A DNA stretch of 64,000 nt from Talpa occidentalis (GCF_014898055.3 NW_023601433.1:45565876-45629875), one strand, 5' to 3'. Counted from the stretch's first letter, positions 1 through 12,734 are shown. The notes: generated by a model not told the origin, from the sequence alone. Translations and numbers: made by a program.

Positions 1-120
1 TATTTCAGTAAAATTTGCCTGTTCTGCTCCCCACTCTGTCTCTAGTGATTCCTCTCATACCATGCACCTCTGACCTACACTCCAGTGCATCTACGCAAAA
101 ATAAAAATAAAAATAAATTA
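1..120 (+). mobile_element. tRNA-derived SINE, cut by window edge
   Basis: Second half of the window's main SINE (CTGCTCCCCACTCTGTCTCT ... tail with AAATAAAAATAAA). Confidence 0.85.
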
Positions 121-1147
121 GTAAAAGACATGAGGAGACTGAATTAGGAATTTATTAGAGTGGCGTTCCAAATGGAATTGCCTGGACTTATAATTTGAGG
201 AATTAATAGATAAACCCACTCTTTAATGAGTACCAGACTGCCTATGAGGAAGAAAATGCCTGTGTTCTTAAAAGAGTTGGTCATGTGTGATTTAAAATGA
301 TGACAGTATTATCAGTACAATTTGTCCACCCTTTGGCATTGATCCATTTTTACACACATTTGCTGCCCCTGTTTCATGAACATTAGCCTACATTAAAAAG
401 TGATAGACATAGTAGAAATAATCGGACGATGTGTTGTAGTTCAGAAGGAACTTTTCAATCCTGTGGTCTGGACTGAGGTGCTCAGGCTGCTTCTGAGCAT
501 GTATTGAATTGCTAACAGTATGACTATTTATGGGGCACTTATTATATACTTAAAATGATTATTTATACTCATTAACTATTACTCATCATCTCACTGCAAT
601 CTCACAATTCATGGGATCTGTCTGCATTTTACAAAGGAGTGTGATCCTTAGAGAAGTTAAATTACTTGCTGCATTTAAACCTTAATTCCACAGTCCCATA
701 TCTGCAATTCCAAAACCCCAGAACTTGGAAATCACCAATTGGATGTTTGGGTTTTTTAGTTTTTTTTTTAAGTTCGACAGTTTTGTTTTGCAGCAAAATC
801 AGATCTGAACTGATACTGTTATGGCAGAATTCCTTCAGGGAACCAGGCAGCACTTAGAGAGGAGAAGGGAAGATCTTTATTAATGCTGGCAGGCCCAGAG
901 GAGATCTTTCTCCGAAGTCTGAGCCCTGAGCAATTAGCTAACAGAGTATTTATTGCCTATGCAGGGTACATTTACACTTTGAAGTAAGCAGGAAATTCCT
1001 AAGCAGTTATCTGGTGTAAGTTAGGTGTGTGGCCTTGAGAACGTTTATCAGTTACTCCCCGAAACTTTCTGTCTACATTGAGGCTTTGTTTCAACATAAC
1101 TTCAAACATTTTTCACTTCAATATGAGGTTAAAAATTAATTTTGTTT

Positions 1148-1424
1148 GGGCCTCCCTGGTGGTGCAAGGGGTTAAGCACAGCACTGTGAAGCTATCCACA
1201 GACTCTGCAGCATAGGTTCCATCCCCGGCTGGCCAGGGAACAACCCACATGGCGCAGCAGGCCTCTCCTGACTCGCCCGCTGCTCCCCTCAGCAGTGTAT
1301 TTCAGTAGATCTATCTGCCTGTTCTGCTTCCCACTCTGTCTCTGGTGAATCCTCTTGCCTTCCGTACCTCTGGCCTATACCCCAGTTCTTGTATGTATAA
1401 ATAAATAAATCTTCAAAAAAAAGA
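1148..1424 (+). mobile_element. tRNA-derived SINE
   Basis: Starts GGGCCTCCCTGGTGGTGCAA, ends ATAAATAAATAAATCT. Target-site duplication ATTAATTTTGTTT on both sides. Confidence 0.95.
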
Positions 1425-3188
1425 AATATAAAAATACACTTTAAAATATTAATTTTGTTTGTTCCATTTGTCCTGATTGTGCATATTTTCATGGCTATGG
1501 AAATATGAATGTGCTTAATGATGGGTTACTAGATGGACTGCACTGGAAGCGGTATGTAATATTAAGTATATTCACAGCTTCTAGGTCAGTGTACTCGAGT
1601 TACTTAGAAAATTCAGATTTTTTTAAATATTTCTAAGGATTCCAGGTAAAGGACTATAGATGTGAAGTAAGCGGCAGAGTTTAGGTTCATACCCAGTCTT
1701 TCTGGCTTAAAAACCATGTGCCCAACTACAGCACTAGTGAAAGAATACAGGTTAGGTTAGGCTCTTTGTCCTTTCAGTAACTCTAGTGCACTGACCTAGA
1801 ACCTTTACTAGACATAAAGACATTTTCCCAAGCTACTGCCCTTGGTTCCTACTGCTATTAAAATCTCTGTAATATCTAGATCACACCACAGGGGCTCTAC
1901 CTGGAAATCCTCCATGTTCCCACATCTCTCAGCTTCGTACCATACCCCCTGTTCTTAAGTAGATTCGGTGTGAGGTATTAGGAAGACACTAATCTAGCTG
2001 AAATCATGTACCCTCAATAAGAGTTGCCTGTATTTTAAAGAAAGGGTGTTTATTCACTGACTCTAATTGGACAGTGTAACTAATAGAATAAAAATCTAAT
2101 CACTGCAGAAGAGGCTACTTTGGGTCAGCATGTCTGTCCATAGACTAGATCACTTGTGTCCAGTGAACTGACTGCTCATCTCCTGTGCCTCCTACCACAT
2201 TTCCCCCAAACTGTTCCTTCTTTTTATAGTGTTTTTCTTTTTTCAATGTCAAGCATACAAGTCCTGAAAATTTCCAAACATTTCTTTCTTGCCCACGTGG
2301 AACGGTAAGATTGTATTAGTCAGGATAGGTCAAACAATGGTTACATCTCACTGGTTTAAAGGCAAAAGTTAATTTTTTTTTTTTTTTGTATTCCATGTCC
2401 CTCCAAATTGACAGGGACAGAGTCCCCTGTTTATCCCATCCTTACTTAGCAACCCAGGATAATAGGGGCTCCACCAACACTAGTTGCTTAAGTGAAGAAG
2501 GGGAGTTGATTAAGACTCTTAAAAGCTCCATTTTGAAGAGGCATACGTCCCCTCTGCCAAAGAAGGTCATGTAGCCCTGCCTAATTTCAGGTAGGCAGTG
2601 AAGCCCCATTCTCCTGTGTGAGTAGAAGTAAAGATGATCTAATATGGCCTTTAAGAGTAGTGCCTCCTGCTACAGTGCGTGAGGGGAAAGAAGTCAGGAA
2701 ATTGCCAATGATTTCTAAGTCCAGGAACACATTGTGAATAGTGCACTGAAGGGGGTTAAAGCTATGAAATAAAAATTTATATTAGAGAGTGGTAGGGTCT
2801 TGCTAATAGTTTCAGGATCAGAAGATAATGAGCCAAAGGTTTTTCTCTCCAAATGTTTGCTTTTGTTACAGACCAGAAGGATCTGGAACCCATTCATTTT
2901 CTCCAAAACACATCAATAGTTACTCACAAACTCATCAGCAGCTATAATAGCTGCCACCCAAGAACCCTGCCCTACCCTTGATGCGCACAGCCCCTCAGCT
3001 CAGATGTCCCACAGTAAGGATAAATCGAGGCCTCTGGTGCAAGGACTAGGTATTCCTTGGGGCCTGTGTTGGGGAAAGCAGGGATATTAGGGGCTGTGCC
3101 CCCCTCTTCTGCGGGCTGGTTTCTCTCTAGGACCCAGGGATTTTAGCCTCACAGTTGGCCAAGAATTTAATTACAGTGCTTAGATCCT

Positions 3189-3746
3189 TTTTATTTTTTT
3201 TTAAATTTTATTTTTATATTCCCCATACAATTGCAACCTCCTTATTTTGACCCCAATCTCCCCTTTCCCCGCCGCCCCCCACCCCCATAGTGTGTCTCTG
3301 GTTCATAGTTGTTTGTTGATTTTGATTTTTTCTTTCTTACTGTTACTCTTTTTCCTGGTCCCTTATTTAGGTTTTCTAGATTCCTGCTATGAGTGAGACC
3401 ATCTGGTATTTTTCTTTTTCTTTCTGGCTTATTTCACTGAGCATGATCTCTTCCAGCTCCAACCACTATGGAAAGCTGTGTGGAGATTCCTCAACCTACT
3501 AAAGATAGAGCTTCCATATGATCCAGCAGTTCCACTCCTAGTTACCCAAAGGACACAGAAACATTAATTCCAAAGGGCACCTGCACCCCTGTGTTTATAG
3601 CAGCACTATTTAAAATAGCTAAGCTTTGGAAACAACCCAAATGCCCAAAAATAGATGACTGGATCAAGAAGATGTGGTACATATATACCATGGAATATTA
3701 CTCAGCATTCAAAAAAGATAAGCACATGCAATTTGCAGCAACATGG
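3189..3746. mobile_element. L1 3' fragment with 5' inversion (twin priming)
   Basis: 3189-3460 is L1 3' UTR/ORF2 end on the - strand (poly-T at the left edge); 3461-3746 is the adjoining upstream ORF2 segment on the + strand. Read together the two halves abut in the L1 sequence with only a few bases lost. Flanks repeat TTAGATCCT (3180-3188 and 3747-3755). Confidence 0.85.
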
Positions 3747-5274
3747 TTAGATCCTCTTTAAATCACTCCTTGTGCTGATCGTCTAGTAACAGGTCAGTGG
3801 AGGGCATCTGTGACCTCACCAGATAGAAATCTGGTTTTCCTAGAAAAAATTTTCTAGTCATGGCAAAGGAAGTAAGACTTTTCCAGGGTAGATAAATGGC
3901 TAGTGCCCTCATTGTGTCCCCTGTGCTATACCATCACATTAATTAAGGCATTTGAATGTGAAATATGATTTGTCTGAAGAAAATAGTAAGCATTGTAAGA
4001 GTTAGGAATCTTGATAAAGTAATATGGAAAATGCATTTATTGTGACTAGCAGCAGAGTCAGGGCATATGTGTAGAGCTTGACACCCCACCCTCTGTTACC
4101 ATAAGCACGTGGTCCATCCGTTAGTGTCCCACAGTGTCCCATCTGTGAGCACATGAGCAGTGAGAGCTTGTTGATTCTTAGTCACTGAATCGGTCATGTC
4201 TTTCTGTTTACTGGACCTGTGCTGCCTGCACATAGTGTCTTATCCTATTTCCTCCTAATAACCCCTGTGGGGTTAATACAGGCCCCTTGTGGAAACAGAA
4301 GCCCTCATTGGTGAAAACATTCAGTGACTGACCCACATGACCCAAGTATAGTGGTGGGGGAAGAAACAGGATAAGATAAAGTTTAACTCCCATTTGGAGA
4401 AGGGAAAAGTAGGAGATAAGAGACTGCAGGGAGCATGGAACTTCCCTGGGCTTAACCCATCATGAGCCCCACCCTGCTGAGCAGGACTCTCCACCCTGGT
4501 AGCAGCTTCTTGGCTGCTTAGGGTTCACCAACTTCCTTCACCATGGTCTTGCAAGGCATACAGTGCCTTTTCTAGAAATGGCACTGCCTTTACAGTTTTT
4601 TGTTGGTCCAGTTTTGGGGGTGAGGGTTGAGGAGTGACCACTCTTGGCCAGATTTGACAATCCACTTTCCTTAAGATCTCTAGCTTTTGATCAGTGCTTG
4701 GGGTTGGTAACCACAGGCAGGGGATATAATGACGTAGAGTCATATATTTTGAAAGCATTTGTTTCATTTCCTATTGGGAATTATAAACTGCCACATTACC
4801 ACCATTTCTAGAAACGTGATCTTCCTGAAGAAGTACTCAACTACAGTCAATTTTATTAACCATTTTTCAAATTGTTGGATGGGTTAGAAAAGCAGGAAAT
4901 AATTATTTTAAATACATTTTCTACACTGTAAAATTCCTGCTCAAACAGCTATCTTTTCTAAACCCCCTTCAAAACAGAATTTTCTCTGTATGTGGCACTT
5001 GAGATACAGACATAGGTCCACTGATCTCTCTGTCTGGCTATCTTTTTTTTTTCCTAACTTTTCACAAATCTTTTCTTTGAGACCTTAGAATTTTTCTGTT
5101 TTTCTTTCATTAACTATGAATTAGGCATTTGAGCAACATGCTTGTGTTGTTGTTTAGTATTCAGGCTTCTGGGCCAGTTTTGAGGCATTTTAAAACATGT
5201 CTACTTTGTGATTGAAAGTTGCTATAATGATACAGTAACAGATGATCTTAGTAAGGATTTTTTTTTCTTTTCAG

Positions 5275-5331
5275 ACCAAAACTAATGTCCTCCAGAAAGA
5301 TGAGAATATACAAGAGTTTAACTTAGAAAAG
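5275..5331 (+). CDS. C1orf131: C1orf131 coding exon a (first in window)
   Basis: Nineteen codons ([11 protein letters not shown]... to LEK), phase 0 at both ends. A pyrimidine-rich TTTTTTCTTTTCAG precedes it and GGTATGT follows. The preceding exon is outside the window. Confidence 0.85.
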
Positions 5332-8300
5332 GTATGTATTTTGAAATTGTTGATTTTTCAGCTTCGTAATAACAAAAACAACAACATATATTTACATATC
5401 CATGGTTAGGGAAATGATTAAACAAATCACACCACATTTACTTGTTTGAATATCATGCAGTCATTTAAAACAGTGGTTTTGTGACTGCAATGCTGATGAC
5501 AGTGGTAAGAGAAGGAGAGATACATGTATTTTGTGATTGCAAATGGGTTTTAAAATGCATGAGGAAAAAAAACCAGTAATCGAGCTTCTAAGAGGATGTA
5601 TCCTTGACTTTTTCTCTTCTACAATTTCTTTTTAAAGAAAAAACAGTATCTGTGTTTGAAACTGCTGTGATTGTTTCTAAGTGTGAATAGCTCTGAAGGC
5701 TGAAATGAGGTACGGTCAAGTAGAACTTACTGCCTTTTAGGTAACAGCTTGTTTTTGAGAACATCCTAAAGTACTGCAGAATTCGGTATTTAATCCTCAT
5801 TCTGTCACTAATTTGTGCAAATAGAACTCTTTACTTCAACTGTTCAAATTAAACCCGGGAGAACAATGTGGGTAAATTATGGTAACATTGTGGTAAGAGA
5901 CCTCCGCAAAGCTCCTTAAAGCACTAGATAACAGAATTCTTGCTAGTTGTGTCTACACTGCAGGTTGTGAGAAGACATAGAAGTATAATATCTGACTTAT
6001 ATCATTTGGTGTCTGAGTGCCTGGCTACTAGGGATGTATTTCTCTTGTGGATGTTTGGGAATGCTCTTGGGTCTGATTCTGCTCTGTGTTTACAGGCTCG
6101 CTTGGAAGTGCACCGTTTTGGGATCATGGGTTATGGAAAAGGAAAGGAAAGAGTCCTGGAACGGGAGCGTGCCATTATGCTGGGTGCGAAGGTGAGGGGC
6201 TGCTCCTCTCTTCCATCACCAAATAGGGCCCAGAAATGGGGAGAGCCCGTGGCAAGTCAGGGTAGGGGTCATTGGGAAATTTTACAAAAGAAAAAAAATT
6301 ATGGTATGTCTCCTTTTTCTTTCATTTCAGCCTCCCAAAAATAGTTATGTGAATTACAAGGTTTTACAGGAGCAAATTAAAGAAAAAAAGGCAGCAAAGA
6401 ACGAGGAAAAGAAAATGGTAAGTGTAATAGTCTTTTCTTTATTAAACTAAAACAGAAAGATGGTTGCAGTTTGCCACAATGGAATGAATGTTGCCCTGCT
6501 ACTGGGGAAGCAGTTTAAGTGACAACAGGATCAAGAGTTAAATGATCCAATCCTTTCCACTTCTTCAAGTCAGCTGCATCTAGTAAGGTTTACTTTGAAA
6601 GTCCTGTTTGGATCATGTAAGCTGCTTTGACCTTTTTTCTGCACCCAGTCATTTTTCTGCATTTTGTGTTGTATAGAACACAAAGTCCTATGCAAAATCA
6701 CTAGGGGAATAGCTGTTATACCTTCCTTTCACCCAGAATGGAAGATTTGACTTTTCTCTCTGCTATGGACTTTCACATTCTTAAAAGAATTTTTGGATGA
6801 AACTTGGAGTTATTGTTAATATGCCTTCTTGAGAAAAATGTAAAACATAAATAGCATCTCTGTGGCTTCTGGTCACAAGCCTTTTGTTGTGTGAGTCTCC
6901 ATCCTCAGTTACTGACACATATATATCTTAAATTCTGAAACCAGGCCCAGGACACAGATTTTTTCAAGAAAAAGAAGAGGAAAGGGCAGGAAGACAGGTG
7001 AGTGATAACCATCAGATATTGGGGTAGAATGATCTGGGTAAACTTGTTAATTAGTGCTGAAAATAATACCTTGATTGATAACATGATCTCGCCTATAGGG
7101 GCTTCACTGTTTCTCTTATTTCCTAATCAAGTCCTTTATGGGAAGACACAATTTAGTAAATTGTCCAAGATTGAACTGAATTAGGAACCTTCTCCAGTCT
7201 CCCATTTTCAAAGACCAGACACCTCCAGTGACACATGGAAAAGCTGAGATGGGCATTTCCCACAAAAGACTTCTGCTTGCTCATAAGAGAGCCTACTGAT
7301 AGGAGAGCACAGCCTGGGCCTGCCAACTGCCAAATGAGGCATAACATTTGATTTAAGTAATGGGGCATTGATTTTGTTGCTTCATACTTGTTGCTTAGCT
7401 TTTGTTCTGCTCAAATTACTGTTTCAAAATTGACTCCTTTTGTGTTAACCTTTTTTTTTTTTTTTTTTTTTTTTTTTGCATTTTTTTTTTTTTAATAAAT
7501 TTTATTGTTATATTCCCCATACAATTGCAGCCCCCCCATTCTGACCCCAATCCCTCCCCTCCCACCCCCGCCCCCCTAAAAGTGTCTCTGGTTCATAGTT
7601 TTTTGTTGATTTTGATTTTCACTTTCTTATAGTTATTCATTTTCCTGGTCCCTTATTTAAGTTTTCTAGATTCCTGCTATGAGTGAGACCATCCGGTATT
7701 TTTCTTTTTCTTTTTGGCTTATTTCGCTGAGCATGATCCCTTCCAGCGCCATCCATGTTGCTGCAAATTGCATGTGTTTATCTTTTTTGAATGCTGAGTA
7801 ATATTCCATGGTATATATGTACCACATCTTCTTGATCCAGTCATCTATTTTTGGGCATTTGGGTTGTTTCCAAAGCTTAGCTATTGTAAACAGTGCTGCT
7901 ATAAACATAGGGGTGCAGGTGTTCTTTGGAATTGATGTTTCTGTGTCCTTTGGGTAAATACCTAGGAGTGGAATTGCTGGATCATATGGAAGCTCTATGT
8001 TTAGTAGGTCCAGAAATCTCCATACAGCTTTCCACAGTGGTTGGACCAGTTTGCACTCCCACCAACAGTGCAGAAGAGTTCCTTTTTCTCCACACCCTCG
8101 CCAACATTTGTTGTTGCTAGTTTTTTTAATATGTGCCATTCTCACTGGTGTAAGATGGTATCTCATGGTAGTTTTGATTTGCATTTCCCTGATGACAAGT
8201 GATGTTGAACATTTTTTCATATGCCTGTTGGCCATTTGCATTTCCTCTTCAGAGAAGTTTCTTTTAAGCTCTTCTGCCCATTTTTTGACTGGATTATTTT

Positions 8301-11300
8301 CTTTGTTGTTGTTGAGTCTCATCAGCTCTTTGCAGATTTTTGTGATCAGTCCTTTATCATTAGTGTTGGGTGCAAAAATGTTCTCCCAGTTGGTGGGGTT
8401 TCTCTTTGTTTTTGTTATTGTCTCTTTTGCTGTGCAAAAGCTCTTTAATTTGATGTAGTCCCAGCTGTTTATCTTTGCCTTCACTATCACTGCTTTGGGT
8501 GATGTGTCTGTAAAGATGTCTTTGATGTGCAAATCACGTAGTGTTTCGCCTATATTTCCTTCTATATATTTTATGGTTTCAGGTCTTATGTCTAGTTCTT
8601 TAATCCATTTTGAGTTGATTTTTGTGTATGGTGTGAGGTGGTGGTCAAGCTTCATTCTTTTGCATGTAGCGACCCAGTTTTCCCAGCACCATTTATTGAA
8701 CAAACTTTCTTTGCTCCAATGCATATTCTTTGCTCCTTTGTCAAAGATTAGTTGACCATAAATCTGTGGGTTTATTTCTGGATTTTCTATTCGATTCCAT
8801 TGGTCTGTATGTCTGTTCTTGTTCCAATACCATGCAGTTTTGATGATTATGGCTTTGTAGTATAGTTTGAAGTCTGGGAGTCTGATGCCTCCATTCCCTT
8901 CTTTTTTTTTCAGGAGAGCTTTGGCTATTCGGGGTTTTTGGTGATTCCATATGAATTTCATCAATAATTGTTCTATTTCTTTGAAGAATGACATTGAAAT
9001 TTTGATTGGAATAGCATTGAATCTGTATATTGCTTTTGGTAGGATGGCCATTTTAATAATGTTTATTCTTCCAATCCATGAGCAGGGGATGTCTCTCCAT
9101 TTCTTTGTGTCTTCTTCTATTTCTTTTAACAGTGTTTTATAGTTTTCTTTGTATAGGTCCTTTACCTCTTTTGTTAGATTTATTCCCAAATATTTGATTT
9201 TTTTTTGTTTCAATAACAAAAGGGATGGTCTTTTTGATTTCTTCTTCTTCAGATTTATTGTTTGTGTATAGGAAGGCTACTGACTTTTGCGTGTTGATTT
9301 TGTATCCTGCCACTTTACTGAACTGATTGATGAGTTGAATTAGCTTTTCTGTGGAGTTTTTGGGGTTCTCTATGTATAATATCATATCGTCTGCAAATAG
9401 TGATAGTTTGACTTCTTCTTTTCCTATTTGGATTCCTTGGATGTCTTTCTCTTGTCTTATTGCCCTGGCTAGGACTTCCAGTATTATATTGAAAAGCAAT
9501 GGTGAGAGTGGACATCCTTGTCTTGTTCCAGATCTTAATGGAATTGCTTTCAGCTTTTCACCATTGAGAATGATACTGGCTGTTGGCTTGTCATAGATGG
9601 CCTTTATGATGTTGAGGTATGTTCCTTGTATCCCCAGAATTTCAAGGGCTTTTATCATGAATGGGTGTTGCACTTTGTCGAAAGCTTTCTCAGCATCTAT
9701 TGATATTATCATATGGTTTTTATATTTCTTTTTGTTGATGTGTTGGATAACGTTGATTGATTTTCGGATGTTAAACCATCCTTGTGCCCCTGGAATGAAT
9801 CCAACTTGGTCGTGGTGAATTATCTTATGGATACATTGTTGGATTCTGATAGCTAAAATTTTATTGAGGATTTTTGCATCAGTGTTCATTAGGGAGATTG
9901 GCCTGTAGTTTTCCTTTTTTGTGTTGTCCTTGTTCGGTTTTGGTATTAGTGTAATGTTGGCTTCATAAAACGTGTTTGGTATTGTCCCTTCCTTCTCAAT
10001 TTTTTGGAAGAGTTTGTGAAGGATAGGCACTAATTCGTCTCTGAATGTTTGGTAGAATTCATTTGTAAATCCATCAGGTCCTGGGCTTTTGTTTTTGGGG
10101 AGGTTTTTGATTACCATTTCAATTTCGCTAATTGTAATTGGTCTGTTTAGGTGTTCTATTTCTTCTTTATCTAGCTTTGGGTGATTGTAGAGTTGTAGGA
10201 ATTTGTCCATCTCCTCTAGATTGTTAAACTTGTTTCCATATAACTGTTCATAGTAGTTACTGATTATTCTTTTGATTTCTGCTGTGTCCGTTGTGATTTC
10301 TCCTCTTTCATTGATGATCCTGTTTATTTGTGCTTTCTCCCTTTTTTCCTTTGTGAGCCTGGCTAGGGGTTTGTCTATTTTATTGATTTTTTCAAAAAAC
10401 CAGCTCTTGGTTTCATTGATCTTTTGGATTGTTTTTTTAGTTTCAATTTCATTTATTTCTGCTTTGGTTTTTATTATTTCTTTTCTTCTACTGGTTTTGG
10501 GGTTTTTTTGTTGTTCTTTTTCTAGATCTTTGAGCTTCGAGATGAGGTTGTTTCTTTGCGTTCTTTCTTGTTTCTTGATGTGAGCTTCTATTGCTATATA
10601 TTTTCCTCTTATTACTGCTTTTGCTGCATCCCATACATTTAGGATATTAGTGTCCTCCTTGTCGTTCAGTTCAAAAAATTTTTTAATTTCTTCTTTGATC
10701 TCCTCATTAGTCCAATGGTCTTCCAGTAGTGTGGTTTTTAATCTCCATGAGGTAGGAAAGTTCCTTGCCTTCTTTTTATGGTTTATTTCTAGTTTGATGC
10801 CTTCATGGTCAGAAAAGATGGTTGATATGATTTCAATCTTGGTGTATCTGTTGATGTTTGTCTTGTGCCCCAGTATGTGATCGATCCTGTGTTAACCTTT
10901 TCTTGGATTCCTAGTGAACTTGTACATGCCAGCAGGTGGTTGTTCTGGCCTTGTATGTCTGTCTATTAACAGCCCATATGTGACAGGCACACAGATGTCT
11001 TAGGTGTTGGGAACCTGGCCATGATCACACTGAGGGTATCCCTGCCCTTGACGAGACAACATAGTAGTAAGGGAAGCACACCAAATTAGATAGATAAGGG
11101 GTTGTTAGATACTGATGGCTATGTGACAAGGTTGACATAGAGTGTCATGAAAGACAATCTCAGGACTGAGCTGGGATGTCACTTTAAGGGGTGACATCTG
11201 GGTTGAGAACTGGATGAAGAGGAGGGTACATCCAAAAAAGATCTGACAGCAGAACACTTCACATAGATGAAACCAGTGCAGAAGCTCTGGGGCAAGGAGG

Positions 11301-11565
11301 CCGTCAGCATGTCTCAGGGACCACAGGAAGACCAGAGGCACTCCAGCTGGGCAGGGCACCATGCATGGTGCTGTCATTCTTCTTTGTAAGCTTGACAGTG
11401 ATACTGTTCTTGCTTTTCAAATGCAGGAAATCCAAAAAGAAGAAATCAGCTCCCAGTATTTTGTCGAGTGGACGGATCGGACAGGTTGGAAAATTCAAAA
11501 ATGGGACATTGATTCTGAGCCAAGTTGATATCAGGAAAATAAATTCTTCCAGAGTGGCTAAATGA
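5275..11565 (+). CDS. C1orf131: C1orf131 orthologue, 3' part (five coding exons)
   Basis: Coding exons 5275-5331, 6096-6191, 6331-6417, 6945-6997 and 11427-11565 join in phase (57+96+87+53+139 nt) into the C-terminal 143 residues, ending in a TGA. Each intron has AG before and GT after the exons. The protein is strongly basic and lysine-rich, with blocks such as [34 protein letters not shown] and a KKKKRK run, and a C-terminus [16 protein letters not shown] recognise this as the C1orf131 family (DUF4602), a small-subunit processome factor related to yeast Faf1, acting in the nucleolus in 18S rRNA/40S maturation. Family role is from prior knowledge; the sequence shows only the basic, nucleolar-like composition. 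The N-terminal exons must lie left of this window; I see no further exon in 1-5274. Its position tail-to-tail with TRIM67 supports the assignment. Confidence 0.93.
6096..6191 (+). CDS. C1orf131: C1orf131 coding exon b
   Basis: Thirty-two codons starting [19 protein letters not shown], phase 0 at both ends, with acceptor TTTACAG and donor GGTGAGG. The GYGKG block is the best conserved-looking stretch of the protein. Confidence 0.92.
6331..6417 (+). CDS. C1orf131: C1orf131 coding exon c
   Basis: Twenty-nine codons ([15 protein letters not shown]... to EEKKM), phase 0, acceptor CTTTCATTTCAG and donor GTAAGT. Predicted helical and very lysine/glutamate rich. The intron separating it from exon b is only 139 nt. 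Confidence 0.92.
6945..6997 (+). CDS. C1orf131: C1orf131 coding exon d
   Basis: Seventeen codons plus two bases ([17 protein letters not shown], then AG of a split Arg codon), acceptor GAAACCAG and donor GTGAGT. The KKKKRK run looks like a nuclear/nucleolar localisation signal. Confidence 0.88.
7455..10887 (-). mobile_element. Young 5'-truncated L1 (ORF2 and 3' UTR)
   Basis: Reads on the - strand from within the ORF2 endonuclease region (10887) to a poly(A) tail (poly-T at 7451-7480). ORF2 shows the reverse transcriptase hallmarks [15 protein letters not shown] and FADDMILY, and the C-terminal zinc-knuckle-like [18 protein letters not shown]. The 14-bp target-site duplication TGTGTTAACCTTTT is perfect at 7441-7454 and 10888-10901. 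ORF2 is broken by one frame shift at an A run (about 9198-9207), otherwise open to its natural stop at 7666. It sits antisense in the last C1orf131 intron. Confidence 0.95.
7666..10880 (-). pseudogene. L1 ORF2 remnant (EN C-terminus, RT, C-terminal domain)
   Basis: Two overlapping frames, about 10880-9137 and 9219-7666, together form ORF2p minus most of its endonuclease. The only lesion noticed is the homopolymer frame shift, so the element is young but not mobile: it lacks ORF1, the 5' UTR and an intact ORF2. Confidence 0.9.
11427..11565 (+). CDS. C1orf131: C1orf131 last coding exon
   Basis: One base completing the split Arg codon, then 45 codons and TGA. It encodes [18 protein letters not shown] followed by the FKNGTLILS motif and a basic end. 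The acceptor is TTTTCAAATGCAG. The 4.4 kb intron before it carries the young antisense L1. Confidence 0.93.
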
Positions 11566-12060
11566 AGTACTTTATATAAAAGCAAAGAACGGGAAAGTGC
11601 CATTGTACTGAAGCTGGACCCCTACAGAGGCTTCCAGATTAATCTTTTTTTTCATATTTCATTGATTGTTTTTTTATTTTAGAAAAAATCCAATGGGAAA
11701 GAAATTTCTAGTTACTGAATTTTTTTATGGTGATAACTGCTGCATTGTGAATATAAAGTAAACCTATTGAAAAGAATGTTTACTGTTTTCATAAAGGTTC
11801 ATTCTAGTGACATTTTCACTGGTGTTTTGTTTATTTGCTTGTAATAAGATTTTCCATCATTTTATTGATTAGTAAGTGCTCAGAGTAACCTTTAAATTCT
11901 TTTAATTTTATAAAAAATAATGTTGCTATATCATGAAAGAACAGGGAATGTGATATTTCATCAGCTATCTTAGGGGACTAACAGTTTTATTGTCAGCCTA
12001 CCCAGTGTATAAAATCTACTTTGTAAGAAGTTCTGTAAATAAAGTACAACTTTTATGGTG
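11566..12060 (+). other. C1orf131: C1orf131 3' UTR with poly(A) signal
   Basis: AT-rich sequence after the stop. A canonical AATAAA at 12038-12043 is the likely poly(A) signal, which puts cleavage near 12,055-12,065, followed by TG/T-rich sequence. This gives a 3' UTR of about 0.5 kb. An ATATAAAG and other AT-rich words occur earlier but no better hexamer. Confidence 0.7.
12038..12043 (+). terminator. C1orf131: Poly(A) signal of C1orf131
   Basis: AATAAA in CTGTAAATAAAGTACAAC, 473 bp after the stop codon; T-rich and TG-containing sequence follows. Confidence 0.7.
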
Positions 12061-12156
12061 CTAATGGTCTCGACTCTTAAATAACATGATGTGAATTTAA
12101 TTCATCTTAGTACCTACATTGAAGTGAATATTCTCCCCATCAAATTAACCATCATG

Positions 12157-12716
12157 GACCTTTCTGCTGGCCAGTCTCCCTCAGAGGAGGCCTGTAGCAG
12201 CAGCTGTGGTACCCAGGCAGAATGGCATGATCCTAAAACCCTGTTTCCACAAGCGCTGGCAGTGGTTCAACCAGCTGGAAAGGAAGAAACGCTGAGGCAA
12301 GGCCCTGCAAGCTAAGGTACCCCGCATCGGCTGGCATCTGGCAAATAGCCCTATCCTGCCTGGCATCGTACCAAGGTGCATGCCAGCAGGGGCTTTAGCC
12401 TGGAAGAATTAAGGGGCCAGCATTCACAAGGACGTGACCCAGACTATTTGGATCTCGGTGGATTCCAGGAGGTGCAACTAGTCCCCTACATCAGTGAAGG
12501 CCCAGGTGCATCCTCTTCCCCACAAAGCCTGCAGCCCCAAGAAGGGAGAAAGCACCATACAAAATGTCTACAAGGAGAAAGCCAGGCTCACCGTGGAGAA
12601 GGAGAACTTGAGGGCCTGCATTGCATGGTCTGCACCAGCACAGGGCGTTTCAGTATCTGGGTAAAAGGCCCAAGGAAGATGCAGAGCAGAATGTTGAAAA
12701 GAAAATAAAGTGCCAT
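12157..12716 (+). pseudogene. RPL13: RPL13 processed pseudogene
   Basis: Intronless, decayed copy of the large-subunit ribosomal protein L13 mRNA. Recognisable blocks: 5' UTR-like CTTTCTGCTGGCC; RNGM-like GGCAGAATGGCATG; CACAAGCGCTGGCA; GTGGTTCAACCAGC; RGFSLEELR at about 12385; KPSAPKKG-like CAGCCCCAAGAAGG; and GTTGAAAAGAAAATAAAG at the end, which includes the AATAAA. It has deletions (one of about 17 nt after CGCTGGCA), frame shifts and stops, so it is non-functional. Lies just downstream of C1orf131. Confidence 0.85.
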
Positions 12717-12734
12717 TTGGCAACTTTTGACCAA

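Larger units (their letters stand above)
1..5274 (+). other. C1orf131 intron (5' side open)
   Basis: Contains a SINE fragment at the edge, a full SINE at 1148-1424, and a 5'-inverted L1 at 3189-3746. The remaining stretches (for example 130-1140, 1460-3180, 3760-5260) are AT-rich with no exon, RNA gene or recognisable repeat that I can support. Confidence 0.5.

Noticed and set aside
7926..9818. Several + strand open frames across the L1.
   Set aside because: Shadows of the - strand ORF2.
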